Origin: Candidatus Fermentithermobacillaceae bacterium
GTDB taxonomy: Bacteria > Bacillota > Sulfobacillia > Fermentithermobacillales > Fermentithermobacillaceae
DNA length: 41,198 nt
Reading direction: 5' to 3'
NCBI GenBank assembly: GCA_012842105.1
Contig: DUTL01000055.1
Location: 1 to 41,198 of the forward strand
Shown here: piece after piece, positions 32,008-40,747 of the stretch
Layout of the letters: every line of letters begins with the position of its first letter
How positions within the stretch are numbered: position 1 is the first letter of the stretch
The notes under the pieces: model-generated
Told to the model about the DNA's origin: nothing
Databases searched by the model: none
Seen by the model: only the letters and a program-made list of their open reading frames with translations
Position numbers and translations under genes: made by a program

Positions 32008-32082
32008 TTTGGCCGCGGCCCTTCACAAGTGGGATGCATCTGGAGGATAATGTCTTTAAAGGACTGCTCCGAGGTGATGACG

Positions 32083-32829
32083 TTGAAAAACATCCAACAG
32101 GTGGCAGGTTCCATTTCTGCCTGGATGCGGCAAATGAGCGACTCGGCGGGCGCTGTGGGAGGAGTTTTCGGTGTTTCAGGCGGGCTTGATTCGGCGTTGC
32201 TGGTTGCTCTCGCCAAAGATGCATGGCAGGAGAATTGCCTGGGTTTGGTGCTTCCGTGTCATTCGTCAGATGCGGATGTGGAGGATGCCACTGAAGTACT
32301 ACGGCATTTTGACTGCAAGTATAAGGTACTGGATCTGGCTCCTGTGTTTGATACATTCACCGGGATCCTGGGTGAATCAGAAGACCGGGAGTTTATGGCC
32401 CGGGCAAACCTGAAACCGCGCCTGCGCATGGCTACGCTTTACTACTATGCAAACACAATGAACTACATGGTGGTAGGCACAACTAACAGAAGCGAGTATT
32501 TCGTCGGCTATTTTACCAAGCACGGTGACGGAGGAGTTGACATGCAGCCCCTCGCAGGGCTTACGAAAGATGAAGTGAGGCAGCTTTCGAGATATTTTGG
32601 CGTCCCTGAAAAGATTGTTGCGAAAACGCCTTCAGGAGGGCTTTGGGAAGGGCAAACTGATGAAAAGGAAATGGGCATATCCTATAGAGATCTGGATGCC
32701 CATCTTCGTGGGGAAAAGATCCCTCAGGATGCCGAGACAAGGATTCTGGAGATGCATAAGAAGAGCGAACACAAGAGAAGTCTTCCGCCAATCCCTGTTT
32801 TGCGCATTGACAGTTTCAAGGAGGAATGA
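32083..32829 (+). CDS. nadE: NH3-dependent NAD+ synthetase
   Basis: The enzyme makes NAD+ from deamido-NAD+, ATP and ammonia in the cytoplasm. The N-type PP-loop ATPase motif SGGLDS is near residue 33, with GTTNRSEYFVGYFTKHGDGGVD and PSGGLWEGQTDEKEMGISY (each read as blocks) as further family marks. There is no glutaminase domain, so ammonia is the nitrogen donor. I chose TTG 32083 (248 residues, family-like) because GAGGTGAT, fully complementary to the 16S tail, ends a few bases upstream. ATG 32050 and ATG 32077 are too close to their binding sites. It is followed three bases later by yebC. Confidence 0.95.
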   Translation: MKNIQQVAGSISAWMRQMSDSAGAVGGVFGVSGGLDSALLVALAKDAWQENCLGLVLPCHSSDADVEDATEVLRHFDCKYKVLDLAPVFDTFTGILGESEDREFMARANLKPRLRMATLYYYANTMNYMVVGTTNRSEYFVGYFTKHGDGGVDMQPLAGLTKDEVRQLSRYFGVPEKIVAKTPSGGLWEGQTDEKEMGISYRDLDAHLRGEKIPQDAETRILEMHKKSEHKRSLPPIPVLRIDSFKEE

Positions 32830-32832
32830 GTC

Positions 32833-33579
32833 TTGGCAGGACATTCAAAGTGGTCGAATATTAAGCGCAAGAAAGCAAGGTTAGACGCACAGCGTGCAAA
32901 TGTCATTTCAAAGGCACTAAGAGACGTAATGCTTGCAGCCCGTGAGGGAGGTGGCAGTCCAGACACTAATTTCAGGCTGCGAATGGCCATAGAAAAGGCA
33001 AGGGAAGTTAATGTAAGCGCTGATAGCATTAACCGTTCCATCAAGCGCGGTACAGGCGAACTCGAGGGCGGGCACCTTGAAGAAATCACATACGAAGGAT
33101 ATGGGCCTGGTGGAACTGCGGTACTGGTAGAAGCAGCCACGGATAACCGGAACCGGACTGCTTCCGAGATCAGGCACATATTCTCCAAACACGGAGGTAA
33201 ACTGGCTGAACTGGGAGCGGTTGCCTGGATTTTTGACCGGCGGGGTTTTGTTGCCCTGGAAAAAGAGGGCCTCACCGAGGAACAAGTGCTTGAGATGTGT
33301 ATTGAAGCAGGAGCCCTTGACATGCAATCTGAAGACGATTGCTATGAAATCTACACAGAGCTAACCGAGCTGGAACAGGTGAGATCTAAGCTCGAAGCGG
33401 CAGGGGCCAGGGTACAGGCGGCTGAGTTGACTATGGTGCCTAAGACATACGTGAATCTGGACGGAGACGATGCGTCAAAGGTGTTAGTCCTCATGGATTT
33501 GCTGGAATCCCACGATGATGTCTCCAGAGTTTATGCAAACTTCGATGTTCCTGATGATATGCTGAGCGAGAACGAATAG
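32833..33579 (+). CDS. yebC: YebC/PmpR family regulatory or translation protein
   Basis: The 248-residue cytoplasmic protein has the highly conserved N-terminus AGHSKWSNIKRKKARLDAQR and the blocks NFRLRMAIEKAR, YEGYGPGGTAVLVE, NRTASEIRHIFSKHGG and VYANFDVPD at the C-terminus. Members were described as transcription regulators and, more recently, as factors that help ribosomes through proline stretches. The TTG start at 32833 is eight bases after AAGGAGG. The gene before ruvC-bofC is conserved in Firmicutes. Confidence 0.97.
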   Translation: MAGHSKWSNIKRKKARLDAQRANVISKALRDVMLAAREGGGSPDTNFRLRMAIEKAREVNVSADSINRSIKRGTGELEGGHLEEITYEGYGPGGTAVLVEAATDNRNRTASEIRHIFSKHGGKLAELGAVAWIFDRRGFVALEKEGLTEEQVLEMCIEAGALDMQSEDDCYEIYTELTELEQVRSKLEAAGARVQAAELTMVPKTYVNLDGDDASKVLVLMDLLESHDDVSRVYANFDVPDDMLSENE

Positions 33580-33650
33580 GCTGCGCACAGGCGGTTATGA
33601 ATACGCCCCTCTTTCCTGGGAAACCTAGATTTGCCTGGAGGGAGGGAACA

Positions 33651-34196
33651 GTGAGACACAATCGTTTTCGCACCGGCAAGAGAATATGTTTGTTCGCGCT
33701 GATAGTGGTTGGGGGAATGCTACTGGGAAGGCTATTGCTTTCGAATTTTGTGTTCCCTGTGCCTAACTCCGGTTCTCAGGCGTCTATGGTTCAGGTGATC
33801 TATGTTACCAGGTACAGCAAGTGTGGCGATACAGCTACAGTTGCCAGGGATATTGGCCGGAACCGGCTTGATTCTTTATTTGCGTCCCTGTCTGACGATT
33901 GGAGCGCCATGGAGGAGCGAGACGGGAAAATGGAATTGCTCAAGACAGTTGATGATTGGTGCCCCAACCACAATCACTACCGCCTTATCAAAATGCACCG
34001 CGGACACGTTGTGGTTTTTCGCGGGCAGAGCCCTGACGACGAGTTTATTGTCCGCGGCTACAGAGAACTTGAGGAGTCTCTGATTATCCATAGGGAAACC
34101 TTGCAGCAGCTAAGGCAGGGAATCCTGTTGTTCGATGAGGATCCTGATCAGCTTGATGTTCTTGTAAGGTCATACCTGGAAGGAATCACAGACTAG
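33651..34196 (+). CDS. bofC: BofC-like protein (bypass of forespore C)
   Basis: The 181-residue protein begins at GTG 33651 right after GGAGGGAGGG; the ATG at 33597 has no binding site. A membrane/signal helix (about 11-33, ICLFALIVVGGMLLGRLLL) is followed by an extracytoplasmic region with the BofC C-terminal domain (YRLIKMHRGHVVVFRGQ, then LRQGILLFDEDPDQLDVLVRSYLEGI in part). In Bacillus BofC is made in the forespore, acts in the intermembrane space and restrains SpoIVB, delaying sigma K activation. In Bacillus bofC also lies directly before ruvA-ruvB-queA-tgt. The position is therefore strong support for a moderate sequence match. Confidence 0.82.
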   Translation: MRHNRFRTGKRICLFALIVVGGMLLGRLLLSNFVFPVPNSGSQASMVQVIYVTRYSKCGDTATVARDIGRNRLDSLFASLSDDWSAMEERDGKMELLKTVDDWCPNHNHYRLIKMHRGHVVVFRGQSPDDEFIVRGYRELEESLIIHRETLQQLRQGILLFDEDPDQLDVLVRSYLEGITD

Positions 34197-34227
34197 CCTG
34201 TCGAACCCCCTAAGCGGGGGTATTGTG

Positions 34228-34740
34228 ATGCGAATACTCGGAATTGATCCTGGCATAGCGAGAACCGGCTGGGGCATAGTGGATGCCAGGGGCCAGGATT
34301 TTACTGCGGTTGATTACGGATGCATAAGCACGGGTAAGGATGAAAGCCTCCCAGCGAGGCTGTTATTTATTTTTGAGAACCTGAACTCGCTGGTAGATAA
34401 GCACTCTCCGGATCTGATGGCAGTGGAGGAATTGTTTTTTGCGAGAAACGCCAAGACAGCCATTACAGTTGGGCATGGCCGGGGAGTCTGCGTTTTAGTA
34501 GCCGGAATGAGGGGTATTTCACTGGAAGAAGTGACTCCTTTACAGGTAAAATCATCTGTAGTAGGGTACGGCAATGCAACCAAAGAGCAAGTTGGGGTAA
34601 TGATCAAGAGTATTTTAGGCTTATCCAGGATGCCAAGGCCTGATGACGTATGTGATGCGCTTGCTGTGGCTGTGGCCGCAGCCATCAAAAGGTCTTTTCG
34701 CGCCGTAGTAGTCCGCAGCCAGAAACCGGAAAAAAGGTAG
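34228..34740 (+). CDS. ruvC: Holliday junction resolvase RuvC
   Basis: The 170-residue endonuclease resolves Holliday junctions together with RuvAB. Its acidic catalytic residues are seen in MRILGIDPGIARTGWG (Asp7), AVEELFF (Glu) and PDDVCDALAVA (two Asp). I chose ATG 34228; GTG 34225 just before it is possible. The GGGGG that would serve as binding site (34216-34220) is paired with CCCCC (34206-34210) in a small hairpin, which may limit translation. It is five bases before ruvA. Confidence 0.97.
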   Translation: MRILGIDPGIARTGWGIVDARGQDFTAVDYGCISTGKDESLPARLLFIFENLNSLVDKHSPDLMAVEELFFARNAKTAITVGHGRGVCVLVAGMRGISLEEVTPLQVKSSVVGYGNATKEQVGVMIKSILGLSRMPRPDDVCDALAVAVAAAIKRSFRAVVVRSQKPEKR

Positions 34741-34745
34741 AGTAG

Positions 34746-35333
34746 ATGATATCAGAACTCAATGGAATGTTAATTTCAAAAGATGAACGGAATGTCACCG
34801 TCATGGTGGGCGGCATTGGTTTTGAAGTTCACGTACCTTCAGGACTGTTGGACGTTCTGCAGGTTGGCCAGGAAATCCACTTGTACACCAGGCTTCTCGT
34901 AAGAGATGACGGCTGGCATATATACGGATTCAGGAATCTTGAAGACAGAACCTTGTTTGACATGCTCTTGACGGTTCAGGGTGTAGGCCCTAGAACTGCA
35001 GTTGGCATTTTATCATCCCTTCCTGTCATGGAATTTTACAGGGCCGTCCTGTCAAGAGACGAGAAAGCCCTCACCCGGCTGCCGGGAATCGGAAAGAAAA
35101 CAGCAGGACGGATTATTGTTGAACTAAGAGACAAGATTGGGCTTCCAAAGGGCAAACTCGATGTCGCCTTTGGACAACCTGACATGATAGGCGAGGCGGC
35201 CGAAGCGCTTTTGGCCTTAGGATATTCAAGGCAAGAGGCGCAGGAAGCTTTGTCTCGCGCAACCAAGACCGTTTCCGGGCCTGATCTGGAAACATTGCTT
35301 CGGGAGGCTTTGAAGTATCTTGCCAGATTCTAG
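34746..35333 (+). CDS. ruvA: Holliday junction branch migration protein RuvA
   Basis: The 195-residue protein has an OB-fold N-terminal domain (MISELNGMLISKDERNVTV), helix-hairpin-helix motifs (LLTVQGVGPRTAVGILSSL and LTRLPGIGKKTAGRIIVELRDK, read in parts), and the C-terminal domain III that binds RuvB (AAEALLALGYSRQEAQEALSRA). It forms a tetramer on the junction. Its end overlaps the ruvB start by 14 bases, which implies coupling. Confidence 0.98.
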   Translation: MISELNGMLISKDERNVTVMVGGIGFEVHVPSGLLDVLQVGQEIHLYTRLLVRDDGWHIYGFRNLEDRTLFDMLLTVQGVGPRTAVGILSSLPVMEFYRAVLSRDEKALTRLPGIGKKTAGRIIVELRDKIGLPKGKLDVAFGQPDMIGEAAEALLALGYSRQEAQEALSRATKTVSGPDLETLLREALKYLARF

Positions 35334-36348
35334 AGAACTTATTTCCAGGAACGTGTTGCCTGAAGACGAAACAGCCGAAGTATCGCTAAGGCCACTTGTG
35401 CTTTCCGAGTACATTGGCCAGGAAAGGATCAAGCATAACCTAGGGGTGTACATCGAAGCTGCAAGGCAACGGCAGGATGCTGTTGATCATATCTTGTTGT
35501 CGGGGCCCCCGGGATTGGGAAAAACCACTCTGGCCCACATAATCGCAAACGAATTGGGAGTGGGAATTCGAATTACATCAGGCCCGGCTATTGAACGCTC
35601 AGGCGATCTTGTGGCTATCTTGACCAATCTTGAAGACAGAGACGTCTTGTTTATTGACGAGATCCACAGGTTGAACCACCAGGCGGAAGAAGCTTTATAT
35701 CCGGCCATGGAGGATTTTTCTTTTGACTGGATTGCCGGAAAGGGGCCTGCAGCGAGAACCTACCGCCTTAAGCTGCCAAGGTTTACCTTGGTGGCAGCTA
35801 CTACCAGAAGCGGGATGCTCACATCGCCATTGCGGGACCGGTTTGGAATCGCGTTTCGCCTTGACTTCTATTCTGTTAGCGAGCTATTTGAGGTTGTGCT
35901 GAGATCTGCCAAGATTTTGGGTGTTTCCATCGACGGCCAAGGGGCCATGGAGATCGCCAAAAGAGCCCGGGGCACCCCCAGAATAGCTAACAGGCTCTTA
36001 AGAAGGGTCCGGGACTATGCACAGGTAAAAGGAGACGGCACTATAGATCGAGATGTAGCATGTGAATCCCTTGCATCTATGGATATAGACTCAGAAGGCC
36101 TGGACGGGCTGGATAGAATGATTCTTTCGGCAATAATAAATAATTATGATGGCGGGCCTGTAGGGCTGTCAACTCTGGCTGCGTGTGTAAGTGAAGATCC
36201 CGGCACCATTGAGGATGTTTATGAGCCGTACCTGCTGCAGATGGGTTTTCTGGAGAGGACACCCAGAGGGCGTATGGCTACGCAAAAGGCCATAGAATAC
36301 GTTCTAGGCGGCATTCCCAAAAGAAAGGGGCTTTTTGATAATCCTTGA
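35320..36348 (+). CDS. ruvB: Holliday junction branch migration ATPase RuvB
   Basis: The 342-residue AAA+ helicase shows Walker A GPPGLGKTT, Walker B DVLFIDEIHRL, sensor 1 VAATTRSGMLTSPLRDRFG and arginine-rich sensor 2 ARGTPRIANRLLRRVRDYA, then the winged-helix DNA-binding domain. It drives branch migration with RuvA. The TTG start at 35320 has GGGAGG 12 bases upstream, inside ruvA. The stop overlaps the TTG start of queH, so the ruv and queuosine genes form one transcription unit. Confidence 0.98.
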   Translation: MPDSRELISRNVLPEDETAEVSLRPLVLSEYIGQERIKHNLGVYIEAARQRQDAVDHILLSGPPGLGKTTLAHIIANELGVGIRITSGPAIERSGDLVAILTNLEDRDVLFIDEIHRLNHQAEEALYPAMEDFSFDWIAGKGPAARTYRLKLPRFTLVAATTRSGMLTSPLRDRFGIAFRLDFYSVSELFEVVLRSAKILGVSIDGQGAMEIAKRARGTPRIANRLLRRVRDYAQVKGDGTIDRDVACESLASMDIDSEGLDGLDRMILSAIINNYDGGPVGLSTLAACVSEDPGTIEDVYEPYLLQMGFLERTPRGRMATQKAIEYVLGGIPKRKGLFDNP

Positions 36349-36869
36349 GACTCCTTCTTCATTCATGCTGTGGGCCATGTACTGCTTTTCCCCTTCACTT
36401 TTTCAGGACACAAGGGTTTTTGGTGGATGGGTTGTTTTTCAATCCCAACATTTACCCCTCAGAGGAAGAGGAAAAGCGGTGGGATACATATGAAAAGTGG
36501 TCAAAAGAGGCCGGCGTTAACACAAGGCGGATTTTCGTTCCTCACCAGGATTGGGCCCAGGCTGTGTCCATTGATTTGGAAAAGCCCGGGCGGTGCAGAA
36601 CGTGTTACTACGTAAGGCTCAGGCAAGTTGCCCGGTTGGCCAAGGAGGAAAGGTATGACGGTTTCTCCACCACATTGCTGGTAAGCCCCTATCAAGATCA
36701 CCAAGGGGTTTTGGATGCAATGCAAGAAGCTTCCCATGAACACGGGGTACCCTATGTTTACAGAGATCTCAGGCGCGGGTACCTGCGTTCAAGGCAGATG
36801 GCAAGAGGGAGCCACATGTACATGCAGAAGTATTGTGGCTGCGAGTTTAGTCTAGGAGGTGATGGATAA
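36345..36869 (+). CDS. queH: Epoxyqueuosine reductase QueH
   Basis: The 174-residue protein (formerly DUF208) reduces epoxyqueuosine to queuosine in tRNA, the last step of the pathway, as a non-homologous alternative to QueG. The metal and cluster Cys motifs are present: HSCCGPC near the N-terminus, CRTCYYVR in the middle and YCGCEFS at the end. The start is TTG 36345, overlapping the ruvB stop by four bases. QueA and Tgt of the same pathway follow 1.6 kb downstream, so the functional link is strong. Confidence 0.95.
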   Translation: MRLLLHSCCGPCTAFPLHFFRTQGFLVDGLFFNPNIYPSEEEEKRWDTYEKWSKEAGVNTRRIFVPHQDWAQAVSIDLEKPGRCRTCYYVRLRQVARLAKEERYDGFSTTLLVSPYQDHQGVLDAMQEASHEHGVPYVYRDLRRGYLRSRQMARGSHMYMQKYCGCEFSLGGDG

Positions 36870-36870
36870 G

Positions 36871-37095
36871 GTGCCAGGCTGGGGCGATTTCGGCCGCATG
36901 TTGATGATAACGGGAGCGTTATTGCTGGCTCTTGGAGTATTGCTTTCGTTTGGCGGACGGCTTCTGAAGTTAGGGCGTTTGCCCGGGGATATTGTTGTCA
37001 GGCGCGGTAATTTCACGTTCTATTTTCCCCTGATGACGTCAATCCTCTTGAGCTTGGGCCTTATCGTTTTGCTATGGCTTTTTCGAAAACGATGA
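36871..37095 (+). CDS. DUF2905 small membrane protein
   Basis: The 74-residue protein matches the DUF2905 family: FGRMLMITGALLLALGVLL (first membrane helix), the polar loop GRLPGDIVVRRGNFTFYFPL, then a second helix ending LWLFRKR. The function is unknown. I chose GTG 36871 because AGGAGGTGAT (36854-36863) is correctly spaced; the in-frame starts at 36859 and 36862 overlap that site. DUF2905 genes are often found next to ruvB-queA in Firmicutes. The end overlaps the following gene by 22 bases. Confidence 0.9.
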   Translation: MPGWGDFGRMLMITGALLLALGVLLSFGGRLLKLGRLPGDIVVRRGNFTFYFPLMTSILLSLGLIVLLWLFRKR

Positions 37096-38492
37096 GAAAG
37101 GTAGTTACAATAGGAGTTGTGGTTGGCCTTACGGTAGCTCTGGGCTCTCAATTTTGCCTGCATATGGCGAACGCTCAGCCAGAAAACGCTTACAGTGGCC
37201 CCCAACCCAAGGTGCTTGTTGGATTGGCCAGGAGCGCCTTTGTTTCTCTTGGCTTTTCCGAAAAATATGAACTGGTTTCAGCCCAGGGTAAGCATGAGGT
37301 ACCCGCTCAGAGCAGCATATCCTTGGGTTCCGGGCACGGCAAGTTGCGCCTTACTTTGTCATCAGGCACAGCCGTCTTATATGAGGGAGAGGTATCTTCT
37401 CCGGTCTTTATCGCACCTTCCTGCGAATCAGGCACAGCGTATTTCACTGTTTTGAACGGGGGTAATTCTAACCCCGGCTTGTCAGGGCAAGAATTCAGGG
37501 GAAGTGCGCTTATCATGGAAGACAACGGCTCCCTGGTGGTTGCCAATCTCCTGGATGTAGAGAAATACCTGTGGTCGGTTGTATCGTGCGAGGTACCCTG
37601 CGGCTGGGCTAGAGATGCGCTCAAAGCGCAGGCGGTTGTTTCGCGTACTTACGCAGTTCACAAAGGCGGCCTTTACAATGACGCTAACAGAAGCGCTGCA
37701 ACCACTGTAGGCGACATCAAACTTTGGGCGAGCGAGGCACACCAGGTTTACCGGGGCAAAGCCCATGAGGACCCGCGGGCAGTTGAAGCTTGTAACGAGA
37801 CCAGAGGGCGTATCCTGGTGTATGAGGGCAGTCCGGCTGCAGCATATTTCCACGCTGATGCAGCAGGTATGACTGAAAGCCCACGATTTGTTTGGGGAGG
37901 GGATATCCCGTATCTTCCCGGTGTGGAAGAAGCGCCCCACGAGTCGCCTCATACCGGGTGGGAAGCTTGCTTTGACATTGAAACACTCAGGGGGAAACTG
38001 GAAGGATTTTTGCAGGGTTCCGGGATAGACATGATTACAGGCCGCGAACCCGGAACATCCGGCAGGTGGTTTGCAGTAAACATAAGGTCAGGCAATAAGG
38101 ATGCGATCTTGAAAGGAAGCGAGTTTCGATCCCTTCTTGAACTGAAGAGTGTTTGGTTTTCGGTGTTCAGAAGGGGAGGCGGCCGTGAGACCCTTGGGCA
38201 TCTTAATCCCGGCCATGAGGTTTATGTTGACAACGGCACAGGTGTACAGGCTATCCCATTGAGGCAGTGCAAGATGTTGAACTCAGGGCGTACCCATTTG
38301 GCAGTGAACGGGGCTGCCGTTATAGCCCCAGGGGAATCGGGCGCCGTGAGATTCCTGTTTCAAGGGCGGGGATGGGGCCATGGAGTAGGGCTATCTCAGT
38401 GGGGGGCTAAAGCAATGGCTGATGAAGGTGCAGGTTTTGAGGAAATTCTCATGCACTACTATCCTGCAACAGCTATTGAGATTTGGTGGTAA
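37074..38492 (+). CDS. SpoIID/LytB-domain protein
   Basis: The 472-residue protein has an N-terminal signal or anchor (TIGVVVGLTVALGSQFCLH) and the SpoIID domain with GSALIMEDNGSLVVANLLDVEKYLW (in part), SCEVPCGWARDALKAQAVVSRTYA (in part), YFHADAAGMTES and the C-terminal FQGRGWGHGVGLSQWGAKAMA (in part). Spore-former SpoIID is a lytic transglycosylase used in engulfment, with a catalytic Glu in the VVxxEMP motif; here that motif reads VSCEVPC, keeping the Glu. An extra segment precedes the domain. Location between ruvB-queH and queA is known in Clostridia. ATG 37074 and ATG 37092 are both possible; neither has a good binding site. Confidence 0.9.
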   Translation: MAFSKTMRKVVTIGVVVGLTVALGSQFCLHMANAQPENAYSGPQPKVLVGLARSAFVSLGFSEKYELVSAQGKHEVPAQSSISLGSGHGKLRLTLSSGTAVLYEGEVSSPVFIAPSCESGTAYFTVLNGGNSNPGLSGQEFRGSALIMEDNGSLVVANLLDVEKYLWSVVSCEVPCGWARDALKAQAVVSRTYAVHKGGLYNDANRSAATTVGDIKLWASEAHQVYRGKAHEDPRAVEACNETRGRILVYEGSPAAAYFHADAAGMTESPRFVWGGDIPYLPGVEEAPHESPHTGWEACFDIETLRGKLEGFLQGSGIDMITGREPGTSGRWFAVNIRSGNKDAILKGSEFRSLLELKSVWFSVFRRGGGRETLGHLNPGHEVYVDNGTGVQAIPLRQCKMLNSGRTHLAVNGAAVIAPGESGAVRFLFQGRGWGHGVGLSQWGAKAMADEGAGFEEILMHYYPATAIEIWW

Positions 38493-38496
38493 CAAC

Positions 38497-39525
38497 ATGA
38501 AAACTGATGAATTCGACTATTCTCTCCCACAGGAGCTAATAGCGCAGACTCCTATACCAGGCAGGGACAGTTCGCGGCTGCTCGTACTTAACAGAAAAAA
38601 CAAGAGCCTTGCCCACGGCCATTTCTCGGATATTGTAGATTACGTTGGTTCCGGTGATGTAGTTGTGGTTAATAACACGAGGGTAATTCCGGCAAGGTTA
38701 TTTGGACGCAGAAGGACAGGCGGGCGAGTTGAGGTTCTGTTGTTGAACCCTGCCGGGCCCGGTGTATGGGAGTGTTTGGTGCGTCCGGGGCACAAACTGC
38801 GTCCAGGCGAAGATATCTTCATAGGAGAGAACAGGTTTCCTGACATGATAGGCAAAGTGGAAGCAAGGACTTCCTATGGGGGTCGGCTTATCAGATGGCA
38901 ATACCAGGGCAGGTGGGAGGATGTATTGGAACGTGTCGGGCATATACCTTTACCCCCGTACATCAAAGTGCCATTGAAAGACCCTGAGAGGTATCAGACG
39001 GTATACGCACAGGTACCCGGCTCTGCTGCTGCGCCTACTGCAGGCCTGCATTTTACAGTTGAACTTCTTGACACGCTTTCATCTAAGGGGGTAGTGATTG
39101 CCCCCGTGACACTAAATGTCGGCCTGGGGACATTCAGGCCGGTTACAGAAGATAACATTGAAGGCCATGAAATGCATAGTGAAAACTATGAGATAACCAG
39201 CGATGCAGCATTGGCAGTAAATAGGGCCAGAGGTTCAGGGCACAAAGTGTTTGCAGTAGGAACAACAGTTGTGAGGGTGCTGGAAAGCTCTTGCAGGGGC
39301 GGAGCAGTAATGCCGGGCAAGGGCGCTACCGACCTTTTCATATACCCTGGGTATGAATTTAAGGCAGTAGACTGCATGGTAACTAACTTTCACCTGCCAA
39401 GATCAACATTGCTGATGCTGGTATGCGCTTTTGCCGGCAAGCAATTCACCATGGAAGCTTACCGCGAGGCCATAAGAGAAAGGTACAGGTTCTTTTCTTT
39501 TGGCGATGCGATGCTAATCCTGTAA
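38497..39525 (+). CDS. queA: S-adenosylmethionine:tRNA ribosyltransferase-isomerase QueA
   Basis: The 342-residue cytoplasmic enzyme transfers the ribosyl part of S-adenosylmethionine to preQ1 in tRNA, giving epoxyqueuosine. Family blocks are FDYSLPQELIAQTP, RDSSRLLVLNR, VVVNNTRVIPARL, GSAAAPTAGLHFT, LNVGLGTFRPV and NFHLPRSTLLMLVCAF. Start ATG 38497 lies four bases after the SpoIID-like stop, with TGGTGG nearby; the longer frame to 38422 overlaps the upstream gene and is rejected. Confidence 0.98.
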   Translation: MKTDEFDYSLPQELIAQTPIPGRDSSRLLVLNRKNKSLAHGHFSDIVDYVGSGDVVVVNNTRVIPARLFGRRRTGGRVEVLLLNPAGPGVWECLVRPGHKLRPGEDIFIGENRFPDMIGKVEARTSYGGRLIRWQYQGRWEDVLERVGHIPLPPYIKVPLKDPERYQTVYAQVPGSAAAPTAGLHFTVELLDTLSSKGVVIAPVTLNVGLGTFRPVTEDNIEGHEMHSENYEITSDAALAVNRARGSGHKVFAVGTTVVRVLESSCRGGAVMPGKGATDLFIYPGYEFKAVDCMVTNFHLPRSTLLMLVCAFAGKQFTMEAYREAIRERYRFFSFGDAMLIL

Positions 39526-39548
39526 GCAGTAGGAGAGAGGGTAGTGGT

Positions 39549-40673
39549 GTGGCGCAACTTACGTACGACATACTTTTCCAATCGGGAAACGCCAGAATAG
39601 GAAAAGTGAAGACTGTTCACGGCGAAATCAATACGCCTGTGTTCATGCCTGTGGGAACTCAGGCCACAGTCAAATCTTTGATGCCCGGAGACATATGGGA
39701 TACAGGATCACGGATAATCCTCTGCAATGCCTATCACCTGTATTTAAGGCCCGGGCCTGACATAGTAAAGGCGGCAGGCGGCCTTCACCGCTTCATGAAT
39801 TGGCCCGGATCGATCTTGACTGACAGCGGTGGTTTCCAGATCATGAGCCTCGGGCACATGGTTTCGATTTCTGATGAGGAAGCTGTGTTCAGGTCTCACA
39901 TTGACGGAAGCCTTATCAGTTTCAGCCCTGAAGAGTCTATACGGGTTCAGGCTGCCCTTGGAGCTGATATTATCATGTGCTTGGATCACTGCACCAGGTC
40001 GCCCGCACCCTATGACGTTGCTAAGAAAGCGATGGACAGGACATTGCTTTGGGCGCGGCGGGCGCAGAAAACAGAAGTGTCAGCGCACCAATCCCTGTTC
40101 GGGATTGTACAAGGTTCGATTTATCCGGAACTAAGGAAACAATGCGCCCTTGAACTTGCATGTATGGATTTCCCTGGATATGCTTTGGGAGGGCTGTCTG
40201 TAGGAGAGAGCAAACAGGAGTTTTACGACATCCTTCATTACACCGGTGAATTTCTTCCCAGGGAAAAGCCCCGGTATCTGATGGGTGTGGGGCACCCTTT
40301 GGATCTTATCGAGGGCGTCATGGCCGGCATCGACATGTTTGACTGTGTGCTTCCCACGAGAAATGCCAGGCATGGAAGGGCTTTCACTTTTTCCGGCCCT
40401 TTGAATCTCAAGAATGCCCGGTTTGCCATGGAATTTGCCCCTATTGAGGAAGGGTGTGATTGCAGGGCATGCCAGAGTTTTAGCAGGGCCTATATCCGGC
40501 ACTTATTTTCTGCCAGGGAGAGCCTGGCATGGACTCTTGTATCAATTCACAATATACGGTTTTTCCAAAGGTTTATGGACAAGATCAGAAAATGTATACT
40601 TGACGGTACGCTTGCCGGTTTTAGAAGAGAAATGGAAAAGCTGTATTCAGCCCAGGGCGATTGTCGTGGGTAA
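39549..40673 (+). CDS. tgt: tRNA-guanine transglycosylase (Tgt)
   Basis: The 374-residue enzyme exchanges guanine 34 of GUN-anticodon tRNAs for preQ1. The catalytic and binding blocks are DSGGFQIMSLG, GADIIMCLDHC, GIVQGSIYPELR, GGLSVGE and VLPTRNARHG. The Zn site is CDCRACQ followed by His in YIRHLF. Start GTG 39549 is seven bases after GAGAGGG; the frame is open upstream through queA but that is incidental. Together with QueH and QueA it gives three queuosine steps in this operon; the early preQ1 genes are not in the window. Confidence 0.98.
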   Translation: MAQLTYDILFQSGNARIGKVKTVHGEINTPVFMPVGTQATVKSLMPGDIWDTGSRIILCNAYHLYLRPGPDIVKAAGGLHRFMNWPGSILTDSGGFQIMSLGHMVSISDEEAVFRSHIDGSLISFSPEESIRVQAALGADIIMCLDHCTRSPAPYDVAKKAMDRTLLWARRAQKTEVSAHQSLFGIVQGSIYPELRKQCALELACMDFPGYALGGLSVGESKQEFYDILHYTGEFLPREKPRYLMGVGHPLDLIEGVMAGIDMFDCVLPTRNARHGRAFTFSGPLNLKNARFAMEFAPIEEGCDCRACQSFSRAYIRHLFSARESLAWTLVSIHNIRFFQRFMDKIRKCILDGTLAGFRREMEKLYSAQGDCRG

Positions 40674-40747
40674 ACAAGGTAATCCAGGTTTTTCGTCGAA
40701 CAAGGAAACATGAGCTTTTTGAACGTTGATGAAAGGAGGGGTTATAT

